Assembly: GCA_964587175.1 (NCBI GenBank)
Contig: CAZPKK010000021.1
Coordinates: 1-22,082 of the forward strand
DNA: 22,082 nucleotides
Direction of reading: 5' to 3'
Source: CALXVA01 sp964587175
Lineage (GTDB): Bacteria > Bacillota > Clostridia > TANB77 > CAG-508
Positions 1 through 7,155 of the stretch are shown one piece after another. Both the position numbers and the translations under genes were made by a program. Position 1 is the stretch's first letter. Each line of letters begins with the position of its first letter. The notes beneath the pieces are model-generated. The model ran no database searches and had not been told where the DNA came from. It saw only the letters and a program-made list of their open reading frames with translations.

Positions 1-376
1 CTTCTAAAACTTCATTTACTTCTCTAAAAGTTCCACCATAAATATCATCTGACATAACAACATGATCTCCTGGTTTTAATATAGAAAATACAAGTGTAAT
101 AGCTGCCATTCCTGAATTAACAGCAAATGCTCTTGTTCCTCCTTCTAGCATTGTCATGGTCTTTTCAAGCTCTTCCCTTGTTGGATTGATACATCTAGAA
201 TAATTATAGTGTTCTATTGTATCTACTGATTTATGCTGAAATGTAGCTGTTTGATAAATTGGGTAACTTATTGCCCCTGTTTCTGGTTCTACACCTAAAG
301 CACCATGCACCACTCTAGATGCTAACTTCCAATCTTCCTTTCTGTTAAAATTCTTGTACTCTTTTGAATCTTTCAT
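1..376 (-). CDS. Cystathionine gamma-synthase/lyase-family PLP enzyme, N-terminal part (runs off the window)
   Basis: The first 125 codons of a Cys/Met-metabolism PLP-dependent enzyme are present; the rest lies before base 1. The start is the ATG read from 376, preceded by a GAGG-type ribosome binding site (AGGAAGAGGAATAAA). The protein begins MKDSKEYKNFNRKEDW and contains HGALGVEPETGAISYPIYQT, then YSRCINPTREELE, then a glycine-rich GGTRAFAVNSGMAAI segment and LKPGDHVVMSDDIYGGTFRE. The YSR..NPT and SGMAAI segments are hallmarks of the family (cystathionine gamma-synthase, gamma-lyase, O-acetylhomoserine sulfhydrylase), which act in cytoplasmic transsulfuration. The lysine that holds the cofactor is beyond the edge, so the exact member cannot be chosen. 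Two palindromes upstream may be operators. Confidence 0.9.
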   Translation of the reverse strand, partial: MKDSKEYKNFNRKEDWKLASRVVHGALGVEPETGAISYPIYQTATFQHKSVDTIEHYNYSRCINPTREELEKTMTMLEGGTRAFAVNSGMAAITLVFSILKPGDHVVMSDDIYGGTFREVNEVLE

Positions 377-473
377 GTTTATTCCTCTTCCTGCTAAAGG
401 CAATTTCTAAATTTATTTTCTCTTTCATAAATTAATATATTTTTATTCCTTTAGCCATAATCAATTTCACAGT

Positions 474-508
474 ACATTCTTAATTAAGAATGTAAGCCTG
501 TCGGTCTA
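474..508. promoter_or_regulatory. Two adjacent operator-like palindromes upstream of the PLP enzyme gene
   Basis: Bases 474-493 are a perfect 20-base palindrome, ACATTCTTAATTAAGAATGT. Directly next to it, 493-508 read TAAGCCTGTCGGTCTA, an imperfect palindrome with TAAGCC and GGTCTA arms. The second resembles the TAGACC...GGTCTA operators bound by several TetR-family repressors; that link is inference. The sites lie about 100-130 bases upstream of the start codon at 376, where a regulator of the PLP enzyme gene could bind. No regulator gene is in the window. Confidence 0.4.
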
Positions 509-555
509 AACACGCTATTATTATATATCAATTCTTTTTATTTGTCTAGCCTTTC

Positions 556-592
556 TGGAACAGGTGAACGATAGAACCGTCCCCCTGTTCCA
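556..592. repeat. Dispersed hairpin repeat (GGAACAG family), copy 1
   Basis: TGGAACAGG (556-564) pairs perfectly with CCTGTTCCA (584-592). The loop contains GAACGATAGAACCGTCC. A closely similar unit occurs at 17623-17662, with GGAACAGAGGAACGATAAAACCGT. Both lie in intergenic DNA. I read them as members of one small dispersed intergenic repeat family. Confidence 0.6.
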
Positions 593-596
593 GCAT

Positions 597-635
597 AACA
601 AAGAGGGTGTCCTATTTCAGGACACCCTCTTTGTT
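597..635. terminator. Strong stem-loop, possible terminator, overlapping the end of the 612 gene
   Basis: The 17-base arm AACAAAGAGGGTGTCCT (597-613) pairs perfectly with 619-635 across a 5-base loop. No long T-tract follows on either strand, so termination is likely but not certain. The stop codon of the minus-strand small membrane protein (612-614) lies at the edge of the loop, so the last codons of that gene form one arm. Confidence 0.55.
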
Positions 636-845
636 AATGTATTGCATCATCTCCTCCAGCATTTCAGATATTTTAGTAATTTCACTTATAAAGGTAAGAT
701 AACTAATTAGTATACAAAGTAATGCTACGCACGTAATTGCGTAAGCTATATAATGATAATCTCGTTCTCGAATATATTCCACAATCGAGTAAATAATCAG
801 CCCTACCAATCCCACAATAAGTATTACTGGAAACATCTTTTTCAT
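612..845 (-). CDS. Small two-helix membrane protein, unknown function
   Basis: I do not recognise a family. The frame stays open up to a TTG at 914, but no ribosome binding site precedes that. AGAAAGGATGAAAAAGATG shows a Shine-Dalgarno sequence with ATGs at 845 and 836. The 836 start (74 residues, MFPVILIVGLVG...) has the better 8-base spacing, while 845 adds MKK. Either way the product has two hydrophobic segments, around FPVILIVGLVGLIIYSIV and YIAYAITCVALLCILISYL, and a charged C-terminus with an amphipathic stretch (SEITKISEMLEEMMQYINKE). It stands alone between two hairpins. The last codons lie inside the 597-635 stem. A short membrane protein of this kind could be a stray or recently acquired gene; no role can be given. 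Confidence 0.55.
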   Translation of the reverse strand: MKKMFPVILIVGLVGLIIYSIVEYIRERDYHYIAYAITCVALLCILISYLTFISEITKISEMLEEMMQYINKEGVLK

Positions 846-970
846 CCTTTCTAAAATTTTAGCGTTGTAGTTAATATATGTAAACTCTGTCCCATTTATA
901 ACAGAGATAACCAAAGGATTTTAATAAGGTATATACAATATTATACTATAAAATTAACATAAAGTCAAGC

Positions 971-1006
971 AAAAAAAACCGAGCAAAATTTCTGCTCGGG
1001 TTTTTG
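971..1006 (-). terminator. Rho-independent terminator of the GNAT gene
   Basis: CCGAGCA (979-985) pairs with TGCTCGG (993-999). Read on the minus strand the stem is followed by a run of eight T (971-978), the usual form of an intrinsic terminator. It lies 16 bases past the acetyltransferase stop. The plus-strand side also has five T after the stem, so it may work in both directions. Confidence 0.85.
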
Positions 1007-1021
1007 TGTCCCTCTCTGACT

Positions 1022-1552
1022 TCAGATGAGGAACACAAATTTTTTCCTTCTGAGGGTTCTCCCTCTCGGGGTTGTCCACTCGTACACAACCCCGGTCTTG
1101 ACGTTGTTGCTCACATAGCGTAGGGCGGAGAGACTCGCCCTGTTCTCCGGATGAACGGTTCCGACGATAGTAGTAAAACCGTTCTGTTTCAGCATTTCAA
1201 CAACAAGCTTGAGCGCTTGCCGGGCATACCCCCGGCCCCAGAACTCCGGTCTGGCCGCTATTGCGTTGAGCGTAGCGACCTTTGCTGAAGCAGGAACTAC
1301 TTCAAGAACTTCTGAATAATTGGTGTAATCTTCCTCCTCTAGTATAGAAATTGCCACCACCGGGAGTTCGTCTCCCTTGCGGTAGCCCAGGTATAGGAAG
1401 CCTTCCTCAGCAGACCTCTTGACCCCTTTAGGAGTCATGCCGCCAAACATCTCCGACTTTCCCTCGGAGATTAGCTTCTGCTGAGCGCAGTGAAAGATAT
1501 TAAATGCCTCCTCACACTTCTCTTTGCCAACTCTCTTTACTTCTATAGTCAC
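1022..1552 (-). CDS. GNAT-family N-acetyltransferase, GC-rich and probably acquired
   Basis: This 176-residue protein has the acetyl-CoA-binding core of GNAT enzymes: ARPEFWGRGYARQALKL at about residues 99-115, fitting the R/QxxGxG/A loop, followed by an alpha-helix and VGTVHPENRASLSALR, a typical late GNAT segment. The acceptor substrate cannot be told. Translation starts at a GTG (1552): GTGGAGGAATGAAAA places GGAGG 8 bases upstream, and the nearer ATG is in another frame. A TATAAT promoter lies upstream and a clean terminator downstream, so it is a single-gene unit. Its base composition is odd: about 53% GC by my count over 1081-1500, with C/G-ending codons, against strongly AT-rich neighbours. 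This suggests recent horizontal transfer from a more GC-rich donor. Confidence 0.9.
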   Translation of the reverse strand: MTIEVKRVGKEKCEEAFNIFHCAQQKLISEGKSEMFGGMTPKGVKRSAEEGFLYLGYRKGDELPVVAISILEEEDYTNYSEVLEVVPASAKVATLNAIAARPEFWGRGYARQALKLVVEMLKQNGFTTIVGTVHPENRASLSALRYVSNNVKTGVVYEWTTPRGRTLRRKKFVFLI

Positions 1553-1601
1553 TTTTCATTCCTCCACAGAAGGATTTGCAACACAACGGTTACATAATAT
1601 A

Positions 1602-1630
1602 ATTATAGCATATTTTATACTTTAAGACAA
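1602..1630 (-). promoter_or_regulatory. Sigma-A-type promoter for the GNAT gene
   Basis: On the minus strand, TTGTCT (1625-1630) and a perfect TATAAT (1602-1607) are 17 bases apart. The GTG start follows about 50 bases downstream. It lies immediately after the end of the ABC exporter gene. Confidence 0.6.
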
Positions 1631-1637
1631 TACTCAT

Positions 1638-4196
1638 CTATTCAGTTCTTAATGCTTCTACTGGGTCTTTTTTGCTTGCCATTTTCGCTGGAATTAGACC
1701 TGCAATTACAGTAAGTAGCATGCTTATTACAACCAAAATTACTGCTCCTACCACTGGAAGACTTGCCAAGCCACCAATATCTGTTACTGCCTTTATTACT
1801 AAGTTAATTGGTATATTTAAGATAAGTGTTACAGCAATTCCTAAAATTCCCGCTCCTAAGCCTACTATAAAAGTTTCTGCATTAAACACTCTTGAAATGT
1901 CCTTTTTAGAAGCACCAATACTTCTTAAAATTCCTATTTCCTTAGTTCTCTCTAGTACAGAAATATATGTTATAATTCCTATCATTATTGATGAAACTAT
2001 AAGCGAAATTGCCACAAAAGCTATTAACACATAGCTTATTGCATTTATAATTGTTGATACTGAACTCATCATTGTCCCTACTAAATCTGTATAAGTAATT
2101 ACATTTTCTTCATTTCCTTCATCACGTTGCTGTTGATTATAATTTTCTATTGCTGTTGTAATACCATCCTTTGACTCAAAGTCTTTTGGATAAATACTAA
2201 TAGAGCTTGGGCTATCTAAATCTACTACTCCCATTTTTTCTAAGTTTCCATCATATGTAGCACTTGCATTTTCCGTGTATTGTTGTACTAATTCTGCTAA
2301 TTCTTCTTCACTTAAAGATGCCATATACATTTTTTGCTCATCTGTTAAACTTGAAAAGTCGAAACTCGCTGTTGTATCTTCTGGGAATTCAATTCCTGTA
2401 AACACATTTATATCTGGATTTTCTATTTGCTCATTAACAATTTCTGAATCATTTATTTCATTTATTACATACTCTGTAAGTTCTTTTGTATATCCAATTG
2501 TTCCAGACATTGCTGTTGCAACTGTTCCTTCACTTTGCCTTATAATTCCTACTATTTTTATTTCTGTTGCATCTTCTAATTTTTCTTTGATATATTCTTC
2601 ATTTTCGCTTTTATCAAGCCAAATGTCACCATCTTTTTCGTAATAATCTGTGTTTAATAATATTTTAAAGGTTGTATCTAAAAGTTCTTCATATGTGTAC
2701 TCTTTTACAGCCTCTTCTTCTACTTCTTCTCCGTCCAATATTTTTTCATATTTTTCTTTCAATTCGTCTTGGTCAAGTATTCCAAGTGAATATAGTGTAT
2801 AATCATATATTTCATTATTTTCATCTACTACTAAAACAACTTCATCATAATTTTCAGGCCATTTTCCTGCTAACACATCATATTGTGACTCTAACAATTC
2901 TTGATTATCCAAAAGTTCTTGCCATACATTAGTCTCAACCATCATACTCTCAACATTACTCATCCCAAGTGTTGAGAAAACTTGGCTTGGATTTACCTGT
3001 ATAAAATCACCATCATCATCTTCATGATATATGTTTAAATTCAAATTATAACTATATTGCACTGCATTTACATATTCGTTTATTTCACTATTTTCGTCAT
3101 CTAAATATTTCTTAAATTCTTCTAAATTATTGCTTTGTATCTTTGTAGAAATAGTACTTAGCACATTTGTTACAACATTTTTAGAATAAACTTTGCCTTC
3201 TTCTCTTTCTTCTTCTTCAGAGTCTCCTATAAAAGAAGTAAGCATACTTGACATATCTATAGTCTCTTCTTGAACTGTAATTGGATAAGAAGATAATGTA
3301 TCTTCTTCAACTCTATTTATGTAAGACTGCATTCCACTAGAAAGTGACAGAATAAGTGCAATTCCTATAATTCCAATACTTCCTGCAAAAGAAGTAAGTA
3401 TTGTTCTACCTTTTTTTGTCATCAAGTTATTTAAACTAAGAGACAAAGCTGTAAAAAAGCTCATAGAAACCTTGCTATCTGCCTTTGTTGTTCTATCTTC
3501 TTTTTCCTCATCTTTTACACTATATGGATTAGAATCATCAGTAATCTTTCCATCTAAGATTCTAATAATTCTTGAAGAATATTTTTCTGCCAACTCGGGG
3601 TTATGTGTAACCATTATAATTAATCTATCTTTAGAAATTTTTTTCAAAATCTCCATAATCTGTACACTAGTCTTAGTATCTAGTGCTCCAGTTGGTTCAT
3701 CTGCCAAGATTATTTCTGGGTCATTTACCAAAGCCCTTGCAATTGCAACCCTTTGCATTTGTCCACCAGATAATTGATTCGGTTTTTTATTAATCTGGTC
3801 TTTTAATCCAACATCTTCTAATGCCTTTATTGCCCTTTTCCTTCTTTCTGCCTTTGAAACCCCAGAAAGAGTAAGTGCAAGTTCTACATTAGATAAAATG
3901 GTTTGATGTGGAATTAAATTATATGTTTGGAACACAAAACCAACACTGTGATTTCTGTATGAGTCCCAATCTTTATCCTTAAACTCTTTTGTAGACTTGC
4001 CATTTATAATTAAATCTCCTGTTGTGTATCTATCAAGACCCCCTATAATATTTAAAAGAGTAGTTTTTCCACAACCACTTTGTCCTAAAATAGATACAAA
4101 CTCACTTTTTCTAAATTGAAGAGTAATACCTCTTAAAGCCTCAACTTTACTATCACCTGTAATATAATCTTTTGTGATATTTTCTAGTCGCAACAT
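1638..4196 (-). CDS. Fused ABC transporter: ATP-binding domain plus FtsX-type permease (MacB-like)
   Basis: An 852-residue protein. The start at 4196 (MLRLENITKDY) is favoured because AGAAGGA lies 8 bases upstream; the 21 extra codons in the longer frame have no such signal. The N-terminal ATPase shows Walker A GQSGCGKT (about 38-45), signature LSGGQMQR (142-149), Walker B IILADEPTGALD (162-173) and the H-loop VTHNP. A first membrane helix follows at about 268-288. A very acidic, roughly 400-residue extracytoplasmic part comes next, and three more helices at the C-terminus end in DPVEALRTE. This NBD-TM1-external domain-TM2-4 order is the MacB/FtsX type-VII layout, which moves or presents substrates outside the membrane rather than forming an import channel. 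The substrate is unknown; antimicrobial peptide or lipoprotein-related roles are common in the family. No two-component regulator is adjacent. Confidence 0.93.
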   Translation of the reverse strand: MLRLENITKDYITGDSKVEALRGITLQFRKSEFVSILGQSGCGKTTLLNIIGGLDRYTTGDLIINGKSTKEFKDKDWDSYRNHSVGFVFQTYNLIPHQTILSNVELALTLSGVSKAERRKRAIKALEDVGLKDQINKKPNQLSGGQMQRVAIARALVNDPEIILADEPTGALDTKTSVQIMEILKKISKDRLIIMVTHNPELAEKYSSRIIRILDGKITDDSNPYSVKDEEKEDRTTKADSKVSMSFFTALSLSLNNLMTKKGRTILTSFAGSIGIIGIALILSLSSGMQSYINRVEEDTLSSYPITVQEETIDMSSMLTSFIGDSEEEEREEGKVYSKNVVTNVLSTISTKIQSNNLEEFKKYLDDENSEINEYVNAVQYSYNLNLNIYHEDDDGDFIQVNPSQVFSTLGMSNVESMMVETNVWQELLDNQELLESQYDVLAGKWPENYDEVVLVVDENNEIYDYTLYSLGILDQDELKEKYEKILDGEEVEEEAVKEYTYEELLDTTFKILLNTDYYEKDGDIWLDKSENEEYIKEKLEDATEIKIVGIIRQSEGTVATAMSGTIGYTKELTEYVINEINDSEIVNEQIENPDINVFTGIEFPEDTTASFDFSSLTDEQKMYMASLSEEELAELVQQYTENASATYDGNLEKMGVVDLDSPSSISIYPKDFESKDGITTAIENYNQQQRDEGNEENVITYTDLVGTMMSSVSTIINAISYVLIAFVAISLIVSSIMIGIITYISVLERTKEIGILRSIGASKKDISRVFNAETFIVGLGAGILGIAVTLILNIPINLVIKAVTDIGGLASLPVVGAVILVVISMLLTVIAGLIPAKMASKKDPVEALRTE

Positions 4197-4306
4197 ATAA
4201 ACATTCCTTCTTTCTTTTATCCATTTTGTTAGCTTACCATTTTTTGCCATTTTATTCAAGACTTTTCACAATTATTTCACAAACCAATTTTCAAATCAAT
4301 TATATT

Positions 4307-4358
4307 AACTCAAACAATGTATATTTAGAAAATTTGAAAAATATACATTGTTTGAGTT
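4307..4358. repeat. Long perfect inverted repeat between the ABC exporter and hemolysin III genes
   Basis: AACTCAAACAATGTATATTT (4307-4326) is perfectly complementary to 4339-4358, a 20-base stem with a 12-base loop. It sits just after the hemolysin III stop, so it may end that transcript, but only scattered T follow it on either strand. It is AT-rich and longer than a usual terminator, so a small inverted-repeat element is an alternative. Confidence 0.55.
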
Positions 4359-4383
4359 ATTTTGATTTTTAATTTTATGACAT

Positions 4384-5058
4384 TCACATTACATATAATA
4401 GAATGCAAAAGAATTGCAATAAGCTACCTAATAAGATAAACAAATGAAATACAGAATGCATCCACTTGTGTTTTTTTCCTACGCCATACAAAATCGCTCC
4501 TATTGTATATGCAAGTCCACCTGCAACTAAAAGCACTAATGCACCCAGTGGCAATAAAATTGGTAATAGATTTATTCTAAATATAATTGCCCATCCCATT
4601 CCTAGATAGCAAATCATTGAAAATTTTTTGTATTTTTTTAAGTCTATTGCATTTAATACAATTCCTAAAATAGCCATTGCCCAAATAATTCCGAAGATAG
4701 TCCAACCAGTTGCAGTATCATATTCTCTAAAAGTACATAATGCAAATGGTGTATATGAACCTGCAATTAATAAAAATATAGTGCAATGGTCTAGTACTTG
4801 CATTACTTTTTTCCCTTTGTTTCGTGGGCTTAGTCCATGATATATACTAGACATGGTATAGAGTATAAGCATTGTAGTTCCATAGATAGCACCACTTACA
4901 ACCCCATATCCATTTCCATGTGATGCTGCCATCACAACACAAAGCACTATTGCAACAATTCCCAAAACTGCTCCAACAATATGTGAAGTCATATTAAATA
5001 TTTCTTCTCCTTTAGTATAATTTGGAAGAATCCTATCTTTTAATTTTGTTCTTGCCAT
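4384..5058 (-). CDS. Hemolysin III / PAQR-family integral membrane protein (TrhA/YqfA-like)
   Basis: At 224 residues it has the usual length of bacterial hemolysin III proteins, with about seven hydrophobic helices filling most of the sequence. The family's metal-site pattern is visible: SSIYHGLSP (Ser and His at the end of helix 2), LDHCTIFLLIAGSYTPF (Asp at helix 3) and WMHSVFHLF (HxxxH near the C-terminus). These residues bind zinc in the PAQR superfamily. Bacterial members are thought to act in membrane-lipid homeostasis; the haemolysin name is historical. AGAAAGG lies about 10 bases before the ATG and a TATAAT (5084-5089) lies further upstream on the minus strand without a clear -35. It follows the PHP gene by 112 bases. 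Confidence 0.93.
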   Translation of the reverse strand: MARTKLKDRILPNYTKGEEIFNMTSHIVGAVLGIVAIVLCVVMAASHGNGYGVVSGAIYGTTMLILYTMSSIYHGLSPRNKGKKVMQVLDHCTIFLLIAGSYTPFALCTFREYDTATGWTIFGIIWAMAILGIVLNAIDLKKYKKFSMICYLGMGWAIIFRINLLPILLPLGALVLLVAGGLAYTIGAILYGVGKKHKWMHSVFHLFILLGSLLQFFCILLYVM

Positions 5059-5170
5059 ATGTGTTTTACCTTTCTTAAAATTTATTATAAGTATTCACAC
5101 TTTACGATATTTTAAACAATTATGTATGCTTTTTGTGTATATATTGTGACTATAACATGATTTTTTGTGT

Positions 5171-6064
5171 CTATTCAAGTATATTTTTTAAAATTTCTTC
5201 TACTTCTGTTTCTGATAATTCAAAATTTGTATTTGCAAATCCTATTTCTGGTCTAATTCCATCTTTGTTATGAAAGTCCGAGCCTATTGTCACAAATAAG
5301 TTGTTTTCCTTCGCAAATTTTTGCCATTTTTTGCTTTCATCAAACATTTGGTTATTTCTATCTACATATAAATAATTTGCTTCTAATCCATCTGGTTTCA
5401 TATCTTTTATTATTTCTAAAATATCTTCATCTGTAAGATTATCTTCATGAACATAAGCAACAGGGTGTGCTAAAACAACCTTTCCATTAGCCTCTCTAAT
5501 AATCTGAGCAGCTTCTTTTGGGGTTACAGTTTCTTTTTTTACATATGCAGGACAATTTTCATTCATAATAGTTTCTATAAATTCGCCTTTACTTGGTATA
5601 TGCCCAAAAACTCTTATAAGCTCTTCTTTATTTTTCTCGTTATTTACTATATCTAAAGCTATATGTGCTTTAGTAACGGCTTCTATTTTGTCCAATTCTT
5701 CTACATTTAATATATAGCCTAATTCATTTAATTTAGTAGCAACATTATGTAAGTAATCATGCCTTGCATTCCTTATTTTAGATAATTTTTCTTTAAACTT
5801 AGCATCATTTAAATCATATTTATAACCAAGCACATGAATCCCTGCTTTTTTTCCCTTTGTTGATATTTCTACTGCATTTATAAGTTCTACATTTTTAGTT
5901 TTTGCATAGGCAAATAGTTCATCATTATATGCCTCTATAGTATCATGATCTGCTATAGCTATAACAGAAATGCCATTTTTAGCCGCTTCGTCTATTACTT
6001 CTTTTGGATTAAAAAAACCATCTGATATGGTTGTATGAATGTGTAAATCAATTTTCTTTCCCAT
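5171..6064 (-). CDS. PHP-domain phosphoesterase (TrpH/YciV-like)
   Basis: A 297-residue cytoplasmic metal-dependent hydrolase. The PHP motifs appear in order: DLHIHTTISDG (about 6-16), ADHDT (38-42), the Glu of NAVEIS (about 66) followed by IHVLGY, VLAHPV (about 200) and GSDFHNKDG (about 264-272). These His and Asp residues bind the metal cluster. Close relatives act on nucleoside 3',5'-bisphosphates or trim RNA 5' ends (RNase AM), so a nucleotide or RNA substrate is likely but not shown. AGAAAGGA precedes the ATG. It begins 21 bases after the end of the split Cys-motif gene and is probably co-transcribed with it and with the zeta-like kinase gene. Whether it belongs to that cassette functionally is inference. 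Confidence 0.93.
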   Translation of the reverse strand: MGKKIDLHIHTTISDGFFNPKEVIDEAAKNGISVIAIADHDTIEAYNDELFAYAKTKNVELINAVEISTKGKKAGIHVLGYKYDLNDAKFKEKLSKIRNARHDYLHNVATKLNELGYILNVEELDKIEAVTKAHIALDIVNNEKNKEELIRVFGHIPSKGEFIETIMNENCPAYVKKETVTPKEAAQIIREANGKVVLAHPVAYVHEDNLTDEDILEIIKDMKPDGLEANYLYVDRNNQMFDESKKWQKFAKENNLFVTIGSDFHNKDGIRPEIGFANTNFELSETEVEEILKNILE

Positions 6065-6085
6065 TTTCTTTCTTCCTTTCTTGTA

Positions 6086-6439
6086 TTATATTTCTAATCC
6101 TTGATTTGCAGTAGGCCTTTTATGCTCTTGAGAATCTGGTTTTTCATCAGTTTGTATTTGTATTTCTTTCCATCTTGCAATCTTTGCCATAAAACAATCT
6201 TCCAGTTCAGTTGATTGAAATCTTCTAAAACTAGCTTTTGTTGCACTATTTAAAAGAAACGAAAATAATTCTTCTGGCGTATAATTTGAAGCAACTCTGC
6301 TTCTACTTTCATCTAATACTCTTTGTAATTCACTTGGAAAATTAAAAGAAGTAAATGCAGAAAGATAATCATGAATATAGTTATATGCTTCATCATCATA
6401 TTGCCATTCTTTTCTATAAGATTTTGGATGAATTGGCAA
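6086..6439 (-). CDS. C-terminal fragment of the split Cys-motif/NTase-like protein
   Basis: A 117-codon reading frame opening at a TTG (6439) and overlapping the previous frame by 26 bases. In this frame the reading stays open back to a TAG near 6475, giving KKSGRIPYLPIHPKSYRKEW. That joins smoothly to the DELDKSKK end of the upstream frame if one A of the six-A run (6459-6464) is removed. I therefore read it as the tail of a protein of about 347 residues, not a separate gene. GGAAGAA lies about 8 bases before the TTG, so independent re-initiation cannot be excluded. The sequence is soluble and mostly helical with a charged, Pro/Gln-containing tail (DEKPDSQEHKRPTANQGLEI). No family is recognised. 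Confidence 0.6.
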   Translation of the reverse strand: MPIHPKSYRKEWQYDDEAYNYIHDYLSAFTSFNFPSELQRVLDESRSRVASNYTPEELFSFLLNSATKASFRRFQSTELEDCFMAKIARWKEIQIQTDEKPDSQEHKRPTANQGLEI

Positions 6440-7130
6440 ATATGGAATTCTTCCGCTCTTTTTTAGATTTATCTAATTCATCCGGAACCTGTTTTATCAA
6501 CTCTTTTATCTTAGAATACTCTATTATATGTGCATCTATTGGAAGAAATAATGGTGGAAATTTTCCAGCTTTTAGCATAGTCGCAATTCTTTCAACTTCC
6601 TCCATTGTCATAACAGGATTTGTATCAGATGGACTCATATTAATACTTTTTAATAACTTTGTCATTCTCCTCTCTGTTCTCTCTACTTTTCCATCTTCGC
6701 AAATAACCCACATGTCTATGTCTGGTAATCTATTTATAAATTTTCTTGGTTTTAGTGTATCTGCCACATTAGGACATGGCCTACATATTTTTTTTAAATC
6801 AGGCATAGTATGATATCTTTCAGTCAGACAAGATTTACATTGCCATATAGACTTTTGAAATGGTATACCGTCTTTTACAAGTTCTCTATTATATCTAATT
6901 TGTTCCTCTATTATAGGTAATGTTCCTTCCAACTTATCATCTAAACAATAAAAAGGATATCCTGTTCCAAAGGAACCCCTATATTCTGTTATTTTTGAAG
7001 CAATAATATTAAATGATTCTATATTCCATAACAAATATCTTCTTTTTAATTCTGTATTATTCTTTTCAAATTCAGTTGAAGCTTTTTCAACTCTTCTAGT
7101 CACACTCTCTATTGTTTCCCCCTGCTGCAT
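6414..7130 (-). CDS. Cys-motif protein with a nucleotidyltransferase-like DxD stretch, N-terminal part (frame broken)
   Basis: A 238-codon frame ending in ERKNSIFANSSKIL, which looks like out-of-frame sequence after a frame change at 6459-6464. The N-terminal 60 residues are charged and helical. A four-Cys cluster follows: WQCKSC at about 96-101 and ICRPCP at about 115-120, a probable metal site. Next comes RKFINRLPDIDMWVICEDG at about 129-147, whose hydrophobic-D-hydrophobic-D-hydrophobic pattern resembles the catalytic strand of nucleotidyltransferases. The usual upstream GS motif is not obvious, so this is a weak call. AAAGGGAG lies about 10 bases before the ATG. The gene starts 25 bases after the zeta-like kinase gene, so the two are almost certainly co-transcribed. 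Function unknown. Confidence 0.7.
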   Translation of the reverse strand: MQQGETIESVTRRVEKASTEFEKNNTELKRRYLLWNIESFNIIASKITEYRGSFGTGYPFYCLDDKLEGTLPIIEEQIRYNRELVKDGIPFQKSIWQCKSCLTERYHTMPDLKKICRPCPNVADTLKPRKFINRLPDIDMWVICEDGKVERTERRMTKLLKSINMSPSDTNPVMTMEEVERIATMLKAGKFPPLFLPIDAHIIEYSKIKELIKQVPDELDKSKKERKNSIFANSSKIL

Positions 7131-7155
7131 AATCTTACATCTCCCTTTCTATTAA

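Noticed and set aside
377..611. SAM (S-box) or T-box riboswitch upstream of the transsulfuration-type gene
   Set aside because: No T-box sequence, no terminator-antiterminator pair and no conserved S-box blocks are seen on the minus strand; only palindromes of operator size.
1672..2034. Plus-strand open frame of 120 codons, and similar frames opposite the ABC exporter, clpC, mcsB and gatB genes
   Set aside because: They are antisense to clearly real genes, lack ribosome binding sites and have low-complexity hydrophobic content typical of the reverse of AT-rich coding DNA.
6455..6470. Programmed -1 ribosomal frameshift at the A6 run
   Set aside because: The downstream frame is +1 relative to the upstream frame, so a -1 slip on AAAAAAG gives the wrong frame. 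A one-base insertion or slippage by polymerase explains it better.
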